Under the pieces are notes generated by a model. The model made no database searches and was not told the DNA's origin. It saw only the letters and a list, made by a program, of their open reading frames with translations. The position numbers were made by a program, and so were the translations under genes. This document shows, piece after piece, positions 61,601 through 64,000 of a DNA stretch of 64,000 nucleotides (positions within the stretch are counted from its first letter, which is position 1; the number at the start of each line of letters is the position of its first letter). The DNA comes from Antedon bifida (taxonomy: Eukaryota > Echinodermata > Crinoidea > Comatulida > Antedonidae), in the NCBI GenBank assembly GCA_963402885.1, contig OY727103.1, forward strand, positions 9,760,085-9,824,084, given 5' to 3'.

Positions 61601-63725
61601 CATTAATTGCAAAATTGATTTATCACTGTATAGATAGATAATTAAATTATATAATATACTGTATATGTTTATATTTAAATCTTGCTATGTTTTAATTATT
61701 ATTATTATATTGTTCTTTTTTTTCATCAATAAAATCAGTCTTTAGGTACAGTGTCAGATGCCTAGGCACAAGAAAGTCATTACCTATTAGGTAGGATGGA
61801 GTGTTTCTAACCTCAATTTGTGAAGCTTTTGTTGGTTCTAACATCATAACCCTTTCACTGTGTATACCCAGTGCTACTGTGTATAAACAAATATTGTTAA
61901 ACTGTGTATATCCTGTACCTTTCTATAGTTTATCTCTCAATTTTATGTTATTTTAAATGTCTTTATCTGAAGTTTATGCACACACAATAATGTTTATTTA
62001 TCAATTTTTAATAATAAGATATGGTACTTATAAGGCGCCCTTTCAAAGTGCCATACATATATCAAAAACATAAAATGTTAAATCTTAAAATTACAAGAAT
62101 TAAAACTTACAATTAAAATAACTACAACATCTCCTCACCAGAAGTGGGATACTCAGCGGAGGTGAGATACTCACTGTGCAGTGAAAGGGTTAATGCAATC
62201 CTTGTATTATAAAAAATAATTCTTAAATATTACATATACACACATTGTATGGTTCAATATTTGATTATTATGATTCATTGACTTCACATTGGCTTTTGGT
62301 TGTTGGTATTTTGTATGTTGCACATTTTGCTTATGTACCATTATCTTTCAATCTATGTATTCTACAGAATTCTTTTCCTTCTAATTTATTTGGAAATCCT
62401 TTTTGTGCAATTAGTATTTTTTATAATACATTTTATTTGTAACCAACTTTAATGTATGCTTTATGCCAAATATAAGTCAATGGTGGTGGTGCTGTAAGTT
62501 GGTGGTGGTAGTTGTACAGTAAGTTAGTGGTAGTGGTACTGTAAGTTAGTGGTGCTGTAAATTGGTGGTAGTGGTACTGTAAGTTAGTGGTAGTGGTGCT
62601 GTAAGTTGGTGGTAGTGGCATTGTAATTTTGTATGTACTTGAAAACTAATATTACATTGTCAGTTGGTGGTACAGTAGTTGTACTGTAAGTTGGTGGTAG
62701 TGGTACTGTAAGTAGTCTGTAGTACAACAAATGGTACCATGTCTACCAATCTCAAAGACACTACTAAATGGTACCATGTCTACCAATCTCAAAGACACTA
62801 CTAAATGGTACCATGTCTACCAATCTCAAAGACACTACTAAATGGTACCATGTCTACCAATCTCAAAGACACTACTAAATGGTACCATGTCTACCAATCT
62901 CAAAGACACTACTAAATGGTACCATGTCTACCAATCTCAAAGACACTACTAAATGGTACCATGTCTACCAATCTCAAAGACACTACTAAATGGTACCATG
63001 TCTACCAATATCAAAGACACTACTAAATGGTGCCATGTCTACCAATCTCAAAAACACTACTAAATGGTACCATGTCTACCAATCTCAAAGACACTACTAA
63101 ATGGTACCATGTCTACCAATCTCAAAGACACTACTAAATAGTACCATGTCTACCAATCTCAAAGACACTACTAATGGTACCATGTCTACCAATCTCAAAG
63201 ACACTACTAAATGGTACCATGTCTACCAATCTCAAAGACACTACTAAATTGTACCATGTCTACCAATCTCAAAGACACTACTAGATGGTACCATGTCTAC
63301 CAATCTCAAAGACACTACTAAATGGTACCATGTCTACCAATCTCAAAGACACTACTAAATAGTACCATGTCTACCAATCTCAAAGACACTACTAATGGTA
63401 CCATGTCTACCAATCTCAAAGACACTACTAAATGGTACCATGTCTACCAATCTCAAAAACACTACTAAATGGTACCATGTCTACCAATCTCAAAAACACT
63501 ACTAAATGGTACCATGTCTACCAATCTCAAAGACACTACTAAATAGTACCATGTCTACCAATCTCAAAGACACTACTAAATGGTACCATGTCTACCAATC
63601 CCGAAGCAAACTGTCTCTATCTATGTTTTCATGATTGCTTACTATTAATATAATTATTTTTTATCTTACAGGAACAAAGTATTATGTTGAATGATGGTGA
63701 CTGCAGGCTGACAATCAAGACTTAG
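8683..63725 (+). CDS. STAB: Stabilin-like scavenger receptor, 61 exons
   Basis: This is a large type I membrane receptor of about 2511 residues. The order is a leader and N-terminal cysteine module (1-438), FAS1-1 and -2 (439-747), EGF cluster 2 (748-1071), FAS1-3 and -4 (1072-1348), EGF cluster 3 (1349-1657), FAS1-5 and -6 (1658-1947), EGF cluster 4 (1948-2285), FAS1-7 (2286-2402), one membrane helix (about 2414-2435) and a 76-residue tail. Length and order match vertebrate stabilins (about 2550 aa), endocytic receptors for modified lipoproteins, matrix fragments and apoptotic cells. No Link domain is found. All 60 introns are GT-AG and in phase; FAS1 introns are mostly phase 0 and EGF introns mostly phase 1. 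No stop or frameshift interrupts it, so it looks functional. The exact 5' start is the weak point. Exons are given in the block entries that follow. Confidence 0.95.
9242..10075. other. Intron 1 of stabilin
   Basis: GTTAGT donor at 9242 and a T-rich TTTTTTTTCAG acceptor. I see no repeat, RNA gene or credible reading frame in these 834 bases. Confidence 0.6.
11098..12226 (+). repeat. 39-40-bp tandem array in intron 4
   Basis: About 28 copies of a unit beginning AGAGGCCTTAACTAATACAG and ending ACTGTTCACATAC, or the variant ACTGTTTACCTC. The two endings give 40- and 39-base units and alternate in blocks. A few copies carry an extra ACA or lose a base. The unit contains AGGCCT. There are no splice-like signals and no open frame along the array. 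Confidence 0.93.
14047..15838 (+). CDS. Stabilin exons 7-9: FAS1 domain 1
   Basis: Exons are 14047-14214, 14853-15002 and 15704-15838, all phase 0. The domain begins [17 protein letters not shown], has the FAS1 first box [16 protein letters not shown], and closes with the second conserved box [17 protein letters not shown]1 domains are adhesion modules, and in stabilins they are arranged in pairs between EGF clusters. The central H-box region is [16 protein letters not shown], in which the usual histidine is shifted. The short introns hold no genes. A degenerate MITE lies in intron 7. Confidence 0.92.
14325..14510. mobile_element. Degenerate MITE with CAACTC-type inverted ends (intron 7)
   Basis: The left end TAATCAACTCTCCCAATGC faces the right end CCAGTATGGGAAGAGTTGAC as imperfect inverted repeats, and TA dinucleotides flank both. 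The inside has repeated CCAGACTTT-like words. TA flanks suggest a Tc1/mariner or pogo-type non-autonomous element. The terminal match is weak. Confidence 0.4.
15003..16545. other. Introns 8 and 9 of stabilin (either side of exon 9, 15704-15838)
   Basis: No gene is seen. The segment 15225-15295 (AGCACCCTCTATAGTTT, then GGAGGTCTG) resembles 50105-50190, so both belong to one dispersed repeat. The segment 16322-16372 (GAGGATAACCC, AAGCTCAAAAGCTT) resembles 30163-30215, another dispersed pair. Confidence 0.5.
16546..19253 (+). CDS. Stabilin exons 10-14: FAS1 domain 2
   Basis: Exons are 16546-16608, 16867-16986, 17128-17181, 18530-18610 and 19098-19253, all phase 0. Signature parts are [20 protein letters not shown], then [16 protein letters not shown], the H-box [14 protein letters not shown], and the closing [16 protein letters not shown]. 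Exon 14 also carries [12 protein letters not shown], which links to the next cysteine cluster. The domain is cut into five small exons, more than its neighbours. Introns 12 and 13 contain MITE-like elements. Confidence 0.92.
17229..17817. mobile_element. Candidate MITE with CCCATTTCACA inverted ends (intron 12)
   Basis: CTAATATACCCATTTCACAC at the left is answered by ATTGTGAAATGGGTATTAG at the right, inverted repeats of about 17 bases. The roughly 590 bases between have no reading frame. The target duplication is not clear, so the family is not assigned. Confidence 0.5.
18095..18473. mobile_element. MITE with TTACTATTAGAG subterminal repeats, copy 1 (intron 12)
   Basis: The ends are TACCATAAATCT and AGATTTACGGTA, inverted repeats, with TTAT on both sides (18091-18094 and 18474-18477) as a likely 4-bp target duplication. 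Inside both ends the word GGTTACTATTAGAG is repeated several times. A longer copy lies in the opposite orientation at 52636-53118. There is no coding sequence, so it needs a helper transposase. Confidence 0.75.
18474..18529 (+). repeat. ATT trinucleotide microsatellite
   Basis: TTATTATTATTA runs with TACTAG and TTTG interruptions, ending just before the exon 13 acceptor TATCTTAG, where it partly replaces a normal pyrimidine tract. Confidence 0.8.
18611..19097. other. Intron 13 of stabilin
   Basis: These 487 AT-rich bases hold no repeat, RNA gene or credible reading frame that I can recognise. Confidence 0.5.
19915..20036 (+). repeat. Eroded duplicate of the exon 14 3' end and donor (intron 14)
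   Basis: ACATATCAAACCATTCAGGTA at about 19995-20016, followed by ATATACAATACACTCTTACTTGG, matches the end of exon 14 and the intron start at about 19233-19285 (ACATATGAAACCATTCAGGTA...AATACACATACTACATGG). A weaker copy precedes it (CACCTTATATTAAACAATTCA at 19930). The copies keep a GTAATA donor-like site. Confidence 0.6.
20085..26414 (+). CDS. Stabilin exons 15-23: EGF-like cluster 2
   Basis: Exons are 20085-20153, 20530-20622, 21587-21673, 21944-22055, 22391-22568, 23099-23192, 24085-24243, 24684-24770 and 26322-26414. The cluster opens with [18 protein letters not shown], the short cysteine lead-in that starts each stabilin EGF block. It continues with [10 protein letters not shown]...[21 protein letters not shown] (laminin-type EGF) and about six further EGF units ([24 protein letters not shown], [28 protein letters not shown]). 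Phases change 0-1-2-0 through exons 18-20 and all agree. It ends in YSNIAI, the lead-in to FAS1-3. Confidence 0.92.
20884..21366 (+). repeat. About 121-bp tandem repeat, four copies (intron 16)
   Basis: CTCACAATTGGTT starts at about 20885, 21007, 21128 and 21250, giving steps of 121-122 bases. The copies are nearly identical except for a deletion in the last (GACATTAGTTATAAGG). Each contains TTTTATGTTCCCTGCAATATT. The high identity points to recent expansion. No coding is seen. Confidence 0.9.
22115..22268 (+). mobile_element. LINE ORF2 C-terminal remnant (intron 18)
   Basis: The segment at about 22172-22255 reads [19 protein letters not shown] with frame slips, the APxLWNxLP signature found near the C-terminus of CR1/L2/Jockey-type ORF2 proteins. 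Only this tail is left. The rest is intron sequence. Confidence 0.55.
22569..23098. other. Intron 19 of stabilin
   Basis: The donor GTGCGA is non-consensus but required by phase. The middle (22640-23010) has short palindromic words such as GGAATATTCC and two related ACATTGG(G/A)TACA segments in opposite orientation, hinting at an old repeat that I cannot classify. No gene is seen. Confidence 0.4.
23295..23795. mobile_element. MITE with about 45-bp CpG-rich inverted ends (intron 20)
   Basis: The left end GAGGTTTCGCAACCTTACGA and beyond (through ACGTCA, 23301-23347) is the reverse complement of the right end (about 23744-23790) with one or two mismatches. The inverted ends are about 45-50 bp and unusually CpG-rich for this AT-rich intron. 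The 400-base middle repeats CATATTCGTAA-like words and has no long frame. The target duplication is unclear. Confidence 0.8.
24463..24580. mobile_element. hAT-like element end fragment (intron 21)
   Basis: CAGGGTCGTACGCAGTGGGG resembles the CAGGGCCGTAGCCAGG termini of the hAT-like elements at 39477 and 52546. A GGAGGGCCCTG follows at about 24571-24581. No matching target duplication is visible, so it is a fragment or a very short MITE. Confidence 0.4.
24839..25385. mobile_element. MITE with TTAA target duplication (intron 22)
   Basis: The ends are AGATGTATTGTCCCTT and its reverse complement AAGGGACAATACATCT, with TTAA immediately outside each (24835-24838 and 25386-25389). TTAA targets are used by piggyBac and Kolobok elements. 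The interior of about 515 bases is AT-rich and non-coding. Confidence 0.8.
25870..26205 (-). mobile_element. tRNA-derived SINE with MIR/CORE-like body (intron 22)
   Basis: Read on the - strand, a head GGGCATGTGGTGCAGTGTG (A box) and GGGTTCGAATCC (B box) is followed by CATTGGGCAAGACACTTTAC, AAATGGGTACCTGGTAAGG and a tail with CAGCGCTTAGAGG. This order (tRNA head, GGGCAAG core, AGCGCTTAGA LINE-like tail) is the plan of MIR/CORE-type SINEs found across animals. Confidence 0.75.
26561..29205 (-). mobile_element. Degraded OTU-type Helitron (intron 23)
   Basis: On the - strand, co-linear coding remains run from high to low coordinates. They are a 23-residue repeat array (29205-28610), an OTU cysteine-protease-like stretch (about 28290-28040, with [17 protein letters not shown] and GEIHYVAL), a Helitron Rep/helicase linker (27870-27400, with [18 protein letters not shown] and [13 protein letters not shown]), and a PIF1 helicase piece (26749-26561, with [18 protein letters not shown]). 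Stops and frame slips separate them. OTU domains are known in animal Helitrons. No HUH Rep core or Helitron termini were found. Confidence 0.65.
28610..29205 (-). repeat. 69-bp (23-codon) tandem array in the Helitron relic
   Basis: About eight to nine copies of a 69-base unit (GGCTGCAGCATGCCAATTTG on +). On the - strand one frame reads [18 protein letters not shown] with a TGA at the same place in most copies. This resembles the basic ETPE-containing repeats upstream of animal Helitron/PIF1-like proteins. Because 69 is a multiple of three, other frames on both strands stay open by chance and look like proteins. I do not count those as genes. Confidence 0.8.
29359..32988 (+). CDS. Stabilin exons 24-27: FAS1 domain 3
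   Basis: Exons are 29359-29406, 29576-29700, 30551-30665 and 32911-32988. Conserved parts are [31 protein letters not shown], the H-box [16 protein letters not shown] and the closing [12 protein letters not shown]. The 48-base exon 24 is the second shortest coding exon before the tail and follows a 2.9-kb intron filled by a Helitron relic. The exon 25/26 join is phase 2. The domain is complete. Confidence 0.9.
29707..30550. other. Intron 25: tRNA-like SINE head and dispersed repeat
   Basis: The segment 29785-29865 has a tRNA-like form (GTGGTCTAGAGG A-box-like, GGTTTAAGTCCC B-box-like, CTCAG/CTGAG outer pairing) and is followed by AT-rich sequence, so it is probably a SINE remnant. The segment 30163-30215 matches the dispersed repeat at 16322-16372. 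Nothing else is recognised. Confidence 0.45.
30666..32910. other. Intron 26 (2.2 kb) with a direct repeat pair
   Basis: The segment 31903-31975 (AAACACCTCTATTCGGGG, AAATTCGCTTTGATCGTCAA) is repeated in the same orientation at 32570-32645 (AAACACCCCTATTTGGGG, AAATTCGTTTTAATCGTCAA). The copies are about 665 bases apart, like the edges of an unknown element or a segmental duplication. Short open frames here have no recognisable similarity. Confidence 0.45.
32989..33681. other. Intron 27 of stabilin
   Basis: These 693 AT-rich bases hold nothing recognisable. The open stretch running into exon 28 is chance plus exon. Confidence 0.5.
33682..35881 (+). CDS. Stabilin exons 28-31: FAS1 domain 4
   Basis: Exons are 33682-33798, 34222-34308, 34630-34761 and 35753-35881, all phase 0. 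Conserved parts are [34 protein letters not shown], an H-box-like [19 protein letters not shown] and the closing [15 protein letters not shown]. The helical stretch between the first box and the H-box is short (about 19 residues), as in some vertebrate stabilin FAS1 units. The last exon starts the next cysteine cluster ([12 protein letters not shown]). Confidence 0.9.
34762..35752. other. Intron 30 with LINE tail
   Basis: The segment 35265-35470 carries a CR1/L2-like 3' end. Its coding remnant [16 protein letters not shown] is followed by TAAAGCGCTGTGACAA. The remainder is plain AT-rich intron. Confidence 0.5.
36114..44884 (+). CDS. Stabilin exons 32-41: EGF-like cluster 3
   Basis: Exons are 36114-36170, 36511-36591, 38170-38212, 38542-38694, 39177-39272, 41423-41465, 41761-41822, 42192-42314, 42993-43066 and 44690-44884. 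The cluster opens with [16 protein letters not shown] and [19 protein letters not shown], then [11 protein letters not shown] and [14 protein letters not shown], followed by [51 protein letters not shown] and [14 protein letters not shown]. Two 43-base mini-exons (34 and 37) are supported by phase on both sides. Exon 40 is the source of the 43-bp tandem array in the following intron. It ends GNVAE, the lead-in to FAS1-5. Confidence 0.9.
36592..38169. other. Intron 33 of stabilin
   Basis: 1.6 kb without a gene. The segment 36737-36960 (TATATAGCGCGTGTAA, TTTCACACCACTTAGC) has the look of a dispersed SINE/LINE tail. CTAAAGCTCTGTCTACAC at about 37259 faces GTGGACAGAGCTTA at about 37346 as a short inverted repeat, possibly a small MITE. 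Confidence 0.4.
39477..40536. mobile_element. hAT-like DNA transposon, non-autonomous, TSD CCTTA (intron 36)
   Basis: The ends CAGGCCCGTAACCAGG and CCTGGTTACGGCCCTG are inverted repeats, and CCTTA flanks both (39472-39476 and 40537-40541). The left part has a run GGGGGGGATCGGGGGGATCG. The 1060-base element has no transposase frame. A second element (40189-40480) is inserted within it. hAT elements usually make 8-bp duplications, though 5-bp lineages exist, so the family call is tentative. Confidence 0.78.
40189..40480. mobile_element. Nested 292-bp MITE, TSD GGTTC
   Basis: The ends CAGTGGCGGATCTAG and CTGGATCCGCCCCTG are inverted repeats, with GGTTC on both sides (40184-40188 and 40481-40485). 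It lies inside the 39477-40536 element, so it inserted later. The GC-rich interior (GGGGGCCCTTGGCGGCCCCC) can form strong hairpins. It has no coding. Confidence 0.8.
40537..41422. other. Rest of intron 36
   Basis: AT-rich sequence with many CTAC/CTATTA words, for example CTATTAATAGACTACTG at 40743-40760. A short inverted pair TCAACTTGGAGA at 41138 and TCTCCAAGTTTACA at 41174 is seen. There is no gene. Confidence 0.4.
42315..42992. other. Intron 39 of stabilin
   Basis: About 680 T- and A-rich bases. Short open frames are low-complexity. No repeat family or gene is recognised. Confidence 0.5.
43040..43769 (+). repeat. 43-bp array of exon 40 end + splice donor, 17 copies
   Basis: The first copy is the real exon end (GATTGTATTCACACTGGTCC, then AAATAAA|GTAAGT). 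It repeats every 43 bases with donors at 43067, 43110 and on to 43755, 17 in all. Each copy has exon sequence, the donor and the first intron bases TTCAATCCACT. Copies differ only by AAAGTAAGT/AATGTAAGT and single changes. Reading past the first donor gives a TGA after five codons. Three eroded copies follow at 44117-44225. Confidence 0.95.
43767..44116 (+). mobile_element. Retroposon 3' end inserted in the 43-bp array
   Basis: This block splits the array from its last three copies. It ends with AAATAAAATCAATCAATCAATCA, a short-repeat tail of CR1/L2-like type, and contains TTAATGGGTTATCCAGGTATTC. No coding remains. The array must predate the insertion. Confidence 0.6.
44117..44225 (+). repeat. 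Last three eroded copies of the 43-bp array
   Basis: GATTGTATTCACACTGGTCA, GATTGTATTTACCCTGGTCC and GATTGTATTCACACTAGTCC recur at 43-base spacing. The first keeps a GTAAGT donor, the second has GTAAAT, and the third breaks off. Confidence 0.85.
44885..45415. other. Intron 41 of stabilin
   Basis: 530 AT-rich bases with no repeat or gene recognised. Confidence 0.5.
45416..47073 (+). CDS. Stabilin exons 42-45: FAS1 domain 5
   Basis: Exons are 45416-45469, 45765-45854, 46392-46535 and 46960-47073, all phase 0. Conserved parts are [49 protein letters not shown] (no H in the H-box) and the closing [16 protein letters not shown]. The final 55 bases or so of exon 45, with its GTAAGA donor, are copied in tandem across the next intron. 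The exon itself is intact and in phase with exon 46. Confidence 0.92.
45855..46391. other. Intron 43 of stabilin
   Basis: A short triplicate of TTACACTGTGTATCTTATAC-like words lies at 46000-46065. Nothing else is seen in 537 bases. Confidence 0.5.
46536..46959. other. Intron 44, with a hAT-like terminal fragment
   Basis: AGGGGCGGATCCAATGCAAGG at 46704 resembles the ends of the 40189-40480 MITE and is followed by GC-rich GGCCCCCAGCCGGCCCGGGCC. Only one end is visible. Confidence 0.4.
47012..48472 (+). repeat. 73-bp array of exon 45 end + splice donor, 20 copies
   Basis: The first copy is the 3' part of exon 45 (AATGGTATAATACACATCAT to GACATGCAG) plus GTAAGAATAACCAACT. It repeats with donors at about 47074, 47147, 47220 and on to 48461, 20 in all. 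Most steps are 73 bases, with one of 71 and one of 75. Two copies have CCG and one TAG before the donor. Reading through the first donor gives TAA after five codons. Because 73 is not a multiple of three, extra copies also shift the frame. Confidence 0.95.
48773..49907 (+). CDS. Stabilin exons 46-48: FAS1 domain 6
   Basis: Exons are 48773-49006, 49300-49389 and 49764-49907, phase 0. The domain runs from [19 protein letters not shown] through [19 protein letters not shown] and the classic H-box [20 protein letters not shown] to [14 protein letters not shown]. It is the most canonical FAS1 unit in the gene. The last exon continues into a new cysteine block ([13 protein letters not shown]). The 234-base exon 46 is the longest exon after exon 1. 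Confidence 0.94.
49908..50298. other. Intron 48 of stabilin
   Basis: The segment 50105-50190 (ATAGCACCCTCTATAGTTT, GGGAGGTCTG) is the second copy of the dispersed repeat at 15225-15295. There is no gene. Confidence 0.45.
50299..57376 (+). CDS. Stabilin exons 49-55: EGF-like cluster 4
   Basis: Exons are 50299-50355, 50580-50709, 54959-55105, 55650-55862, 56308-56498, 56722-56872 and 57252-57376. The order is [115 protein letters not shown] and [14 protein letters not shown]. In vertebrate stabilins a Link domain stands between this cluster and FAS1-7. Here exon 55 passes straight from the last EGF into [16 protein letters not shown] of FAS1-7. A 4.2-kb intron (50710-54958) holds an antisense C1q gene and an hAT-like element. 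Confidence 0.92.
51286..52084 (-). CDS. Collagen-like C1q-domain protein, main exon, antisense in stabilin intron 50
   Basis: The single open exon encodes about 265 residues. A hydrophobic signal-like N-terminus ([18 protein letters not shown]) is followed by ACNSCC, cysteines suited to linking chains. Next come 33 uninterrupted Gly-X-Y triplets ([10 protein letters not shown] to GQKGEK), then a C-terminal C1q globular domain ([52 protein letters not shown]). It should be secreted and trimeric, as in C1q/adiponectin-like lectins of invertebrate immunity. No ATG opens the frame. TTGGATTTCAG just upstream (52085-52095, - strand) looks like an acceptor, so a short 5' exon with the start is missing. 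An AATAAA lies at about 51127 on the - strand. Confidence 0.9.
52546..53606. mobile_element. hAT-like DNA transposon, non-autonomous, TSD CTGTA (intron 50)
   Basis: The ends CAGGGCCGTAGCCAGG and TCTGGCTACGGGCCTG are inverted repeats, flanked by CTGTA at 52541-52545 and 53607-53611. Size and ends match the element at 39477-40536, and both have 5-bp duplications. A subterminal-repeat MITE (52636-53118) lies inside it. The right-hand part (53132-53600) has open frames with no known similarity, which I do not call as genes. Confidence 0.8.
52636..53118. mobile_element. MITE with TTACTATTAGAG subterminal repeats, copy 2 (inverted)
   Basis: The ends TACCGTAAATCTTCTAATAG and ATTAGAAGATTTACAG are inverted. 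Both subterminal parts repeat CTAATAGTAACCCAC. The core (ATTTTGAAAATAAGGAGATAA, CTCGGGAGTGGGG) is the reverse of copy 1 at 18095-18473. It sits inside the hAT-like element 52546-53606. Confidence 0.75.
53607..54958. other. Rest of intron 50
   Basis: AT-rich, with (TA)n runs at 54229-54242 and 54751-54762. No repeat family or exon is recognised, but the missing 5' exon of the C1q gene (- strand) could lie here or in 52200-52540. Confidence 0.4.
55106..55649. other. Intron 51 of stabilin
   Basis: 544 bases with no repeat or gene recognised. Confidence 0.5.
55863..56307. other. Intron 52 of stabilin
   Basis: 445 bases. A GCGCACCACGTGCC/GCACGCGC patch at 56083-56115 stands out from the AT-rich background. 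No gene is seen. Confidence 0.4.
57608..59005 (+). CDS. Stabilin exons 56-58: FAS1 domain 7
   Basis: Exons are 57608-57709, 58536-58655 and 58877-59005, phase 0. Conserved parts are [23 protein letters not shown], an H-box [13 protein letters not shown] and the closing [15 protein letters not shown] threonine-rich stalk ([14 protein letters not shown]) follows before the membrane helix and could be O-glycosylated. This is the membrane-proximal FAS1 unit, as in vertebrate stabilins. Confidence 0.92.
57710..58535. other. Intron 56 with hairpin-forming ATGGAGCTATAA repeats
   Basis: ATGGAGCTATAA (58184), TTATAGCTCCAT (58208) and the pair ATGGAGCTATAATAGCTCCAT (58242-58262) form a direct/inverted cluster of a palindromic word. 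No gene is seen. Confidence 0.6.
59268..59404 (+). repeat. 34-bp tandem repeat, four copies (intron 58)
   Basis: GGTCTAGCTTCCTGGCCTAG, then CATTTACCATGGAT, repeats four times with a degenerate last copy (TCTAACCCTCC, ACAATGGAT). The remainder of intron 58 (59405-60078) is AT-rich without features. Confidence 0.85.
60079..63725 (+). CDS. Stabilin exons 59-61: transmembrane helix and cytoplasmic tail
   Basis: Exons are 60079-60237, 61393-61509 and 63672-63725. Exon 59 encodes [22 protein letters not shown], a clean 22-residue membrane span followed by the basic RNNHLKK stop-transfer. The tail carries DNAFVNPSF. An NPxF motif in an acidic setting resembles the endocytic sorting signals of stabilin tails. 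The last exon encodes 17 residues ([17 protein letters not shown]) and TAG at 63723-63725, and lies only about 70 bases after a long minisatellite. No AATAAA is seen by 64000, so the 3' UTR probably leaves the window. Confidence 0.88.
60369..60439 (-). tRNA. tRNA-like gene, antisense in intron 59, apparent anticodon AUC
   Basis: Read on - the 71-base sequence folds into a full cloverleaf. The acceptor arm is GCCCCAG/TTGGGGC (7 pairs, one G-U), the D arm GTCT/GGAC, the anticodon arm CTGC/GCAG with loop ATATCAA, and the T arm CCGAG-TTCGAGT-CTCGG is perfect. A TTTT stop signal for Pol III follows directly. The loop gives anticodon AUC (Asp codon GAU), which is not the usual GUC, and the outer anticodon pair is A-A. 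The body looks more like tRNA-Glu. It could be a real variant tRNA, a tRNA pseudogene or a SINE head. Confidence 0.6.
60440..61392. other. Rest of intron 59
   Basis: Contains (AT)n at 60503-60524 and TGACAATGATATATATATAT with ATTGTCA (60550-60577), a near-palindrome able to form a hairpin. A T-rich open stretch (60570-60860) is low complexity. No gene is seen. Confidence 0.45.
62475..62720 (+). repeat. GTAAGTTGGTGGTAGTG short tandem repeats (intron 60)
   Basis: About nine imperfect copies of a 17-26-base GGTGGTAGTGGTACTGTAAG unit. Each contains CTGTAAGT, which again resembles a splice donor, but here this is probably chance. Confidence 0.75.
62725..63602 (+). repeat. 37-bp tandem array, about 24 copies (intron 60)
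   Basis: The unit AATGGTACCATGTCTACCAA, then TCTCAAAGACACTACTA, repeats about 24 times with single-base changes (TAGTACC, TTGTACC, AAAACAC) and some 36-base copies. GGTACC is a palindrome in each. It ends 70 bases before the last coding exon. Confidence 0.94.
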
Positions 63726-64000
63726 TAACATAGTGAGAATACGTTGTAGATTTTAGAAGATCTACACTTCGAATGCTCTCATTTTTCTCCATAGTTTAAT
63801 TCTAATGTTTATAACAATATTGTATCAAGGGTATCAAAAGGATCTTCCATTCCACTAACATTGACACTAACTGCATAGTATTTGATTTTTTTTAAACATA
63901 TAAAATATTAGCTTTAAGAAATTTTCATTTTTTATTATTATACCTGGGCTAGAGTGTAATTATAATAATAAGGACACTGGTGTATCTTTGTGGAAACACA
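63726..64000 (+). other. Stabilin 3' UTR (partial)
   Basis: Sequence after the stop is AT-rich with no AATAAA or splice donor seen. It probably continues past the window as 3' UTR. Confidence 0.5.

Overview
The window is animal nuclear DNA. It is AT-rich, packed with introns, mobile elements and minisatellites, and one multi-exon gene fills about 85% of it. That gene, on the + strand from about 8683 to 63725, is a stabilin-type scavenger receptor. I could join 61 exons by hand. Every splice junction is GT-AG, the reading phase agrees at each join, and the sum is 7536 nt, or about 2511 residues plus stop. The protein has an N-terminal cysteine-rich/EGF module, seven FAS1 (fasciclin) domains, four EGF-like clusters, one transmembrane helix and a short tail with an NPxF motif. 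This is the layout of vertebrate STAB1/STAB2, except that no Link (hyaluronan-binding) domain is visible. A stabilin gene, a C1q-collagen gene and the mix of repeats suggest an invertebrate deuterostome such as an echinoderm or hemichordate. I cannot name the species.

Region 1-8200 is a mobile-element graveyard upstream of the gene. A broken CR1/L2-like LINE (1-3540, +) is followed by a 142-bp dimeric satellite (about 3545-4760). Next comes the 5' part of an LTR retrotransposon on the - strand: a 292-bp LTR at 7907-8198, a primer-binding site, and a frameshifted gag with an N-terminal helix-hairpin-helix motif. A second, 5'-truncated LINE (6570-7844) with an 11-bp target duplication is inserted in its leader.

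Region 8640-63725 is the stabilin gene. Its introns hold a complete collagen/C1q exon on the opposite strand (51286-52084), a degraded OTU-Helitron (26561-29205, -), several MITEs and hAT-like elements with readable target duplications, a tRNA-derived SINE, an antisense tRNA-like gene (60369-60439), and at least seven tandem arrays.

The most unusual feature is that two of these arrays are tandem copies of the 3' end of a stabilin exon together with its 5' splice site. One has 20 units of about 73 bp after exon 45; the other has 17 units of 43 bp after exon 40. A third, eroded copy of an exon end lies after exon 14. The introns therefore carry rows of intact-looking splice donors. Using any donor but the first would bring in an immediate stop codon.
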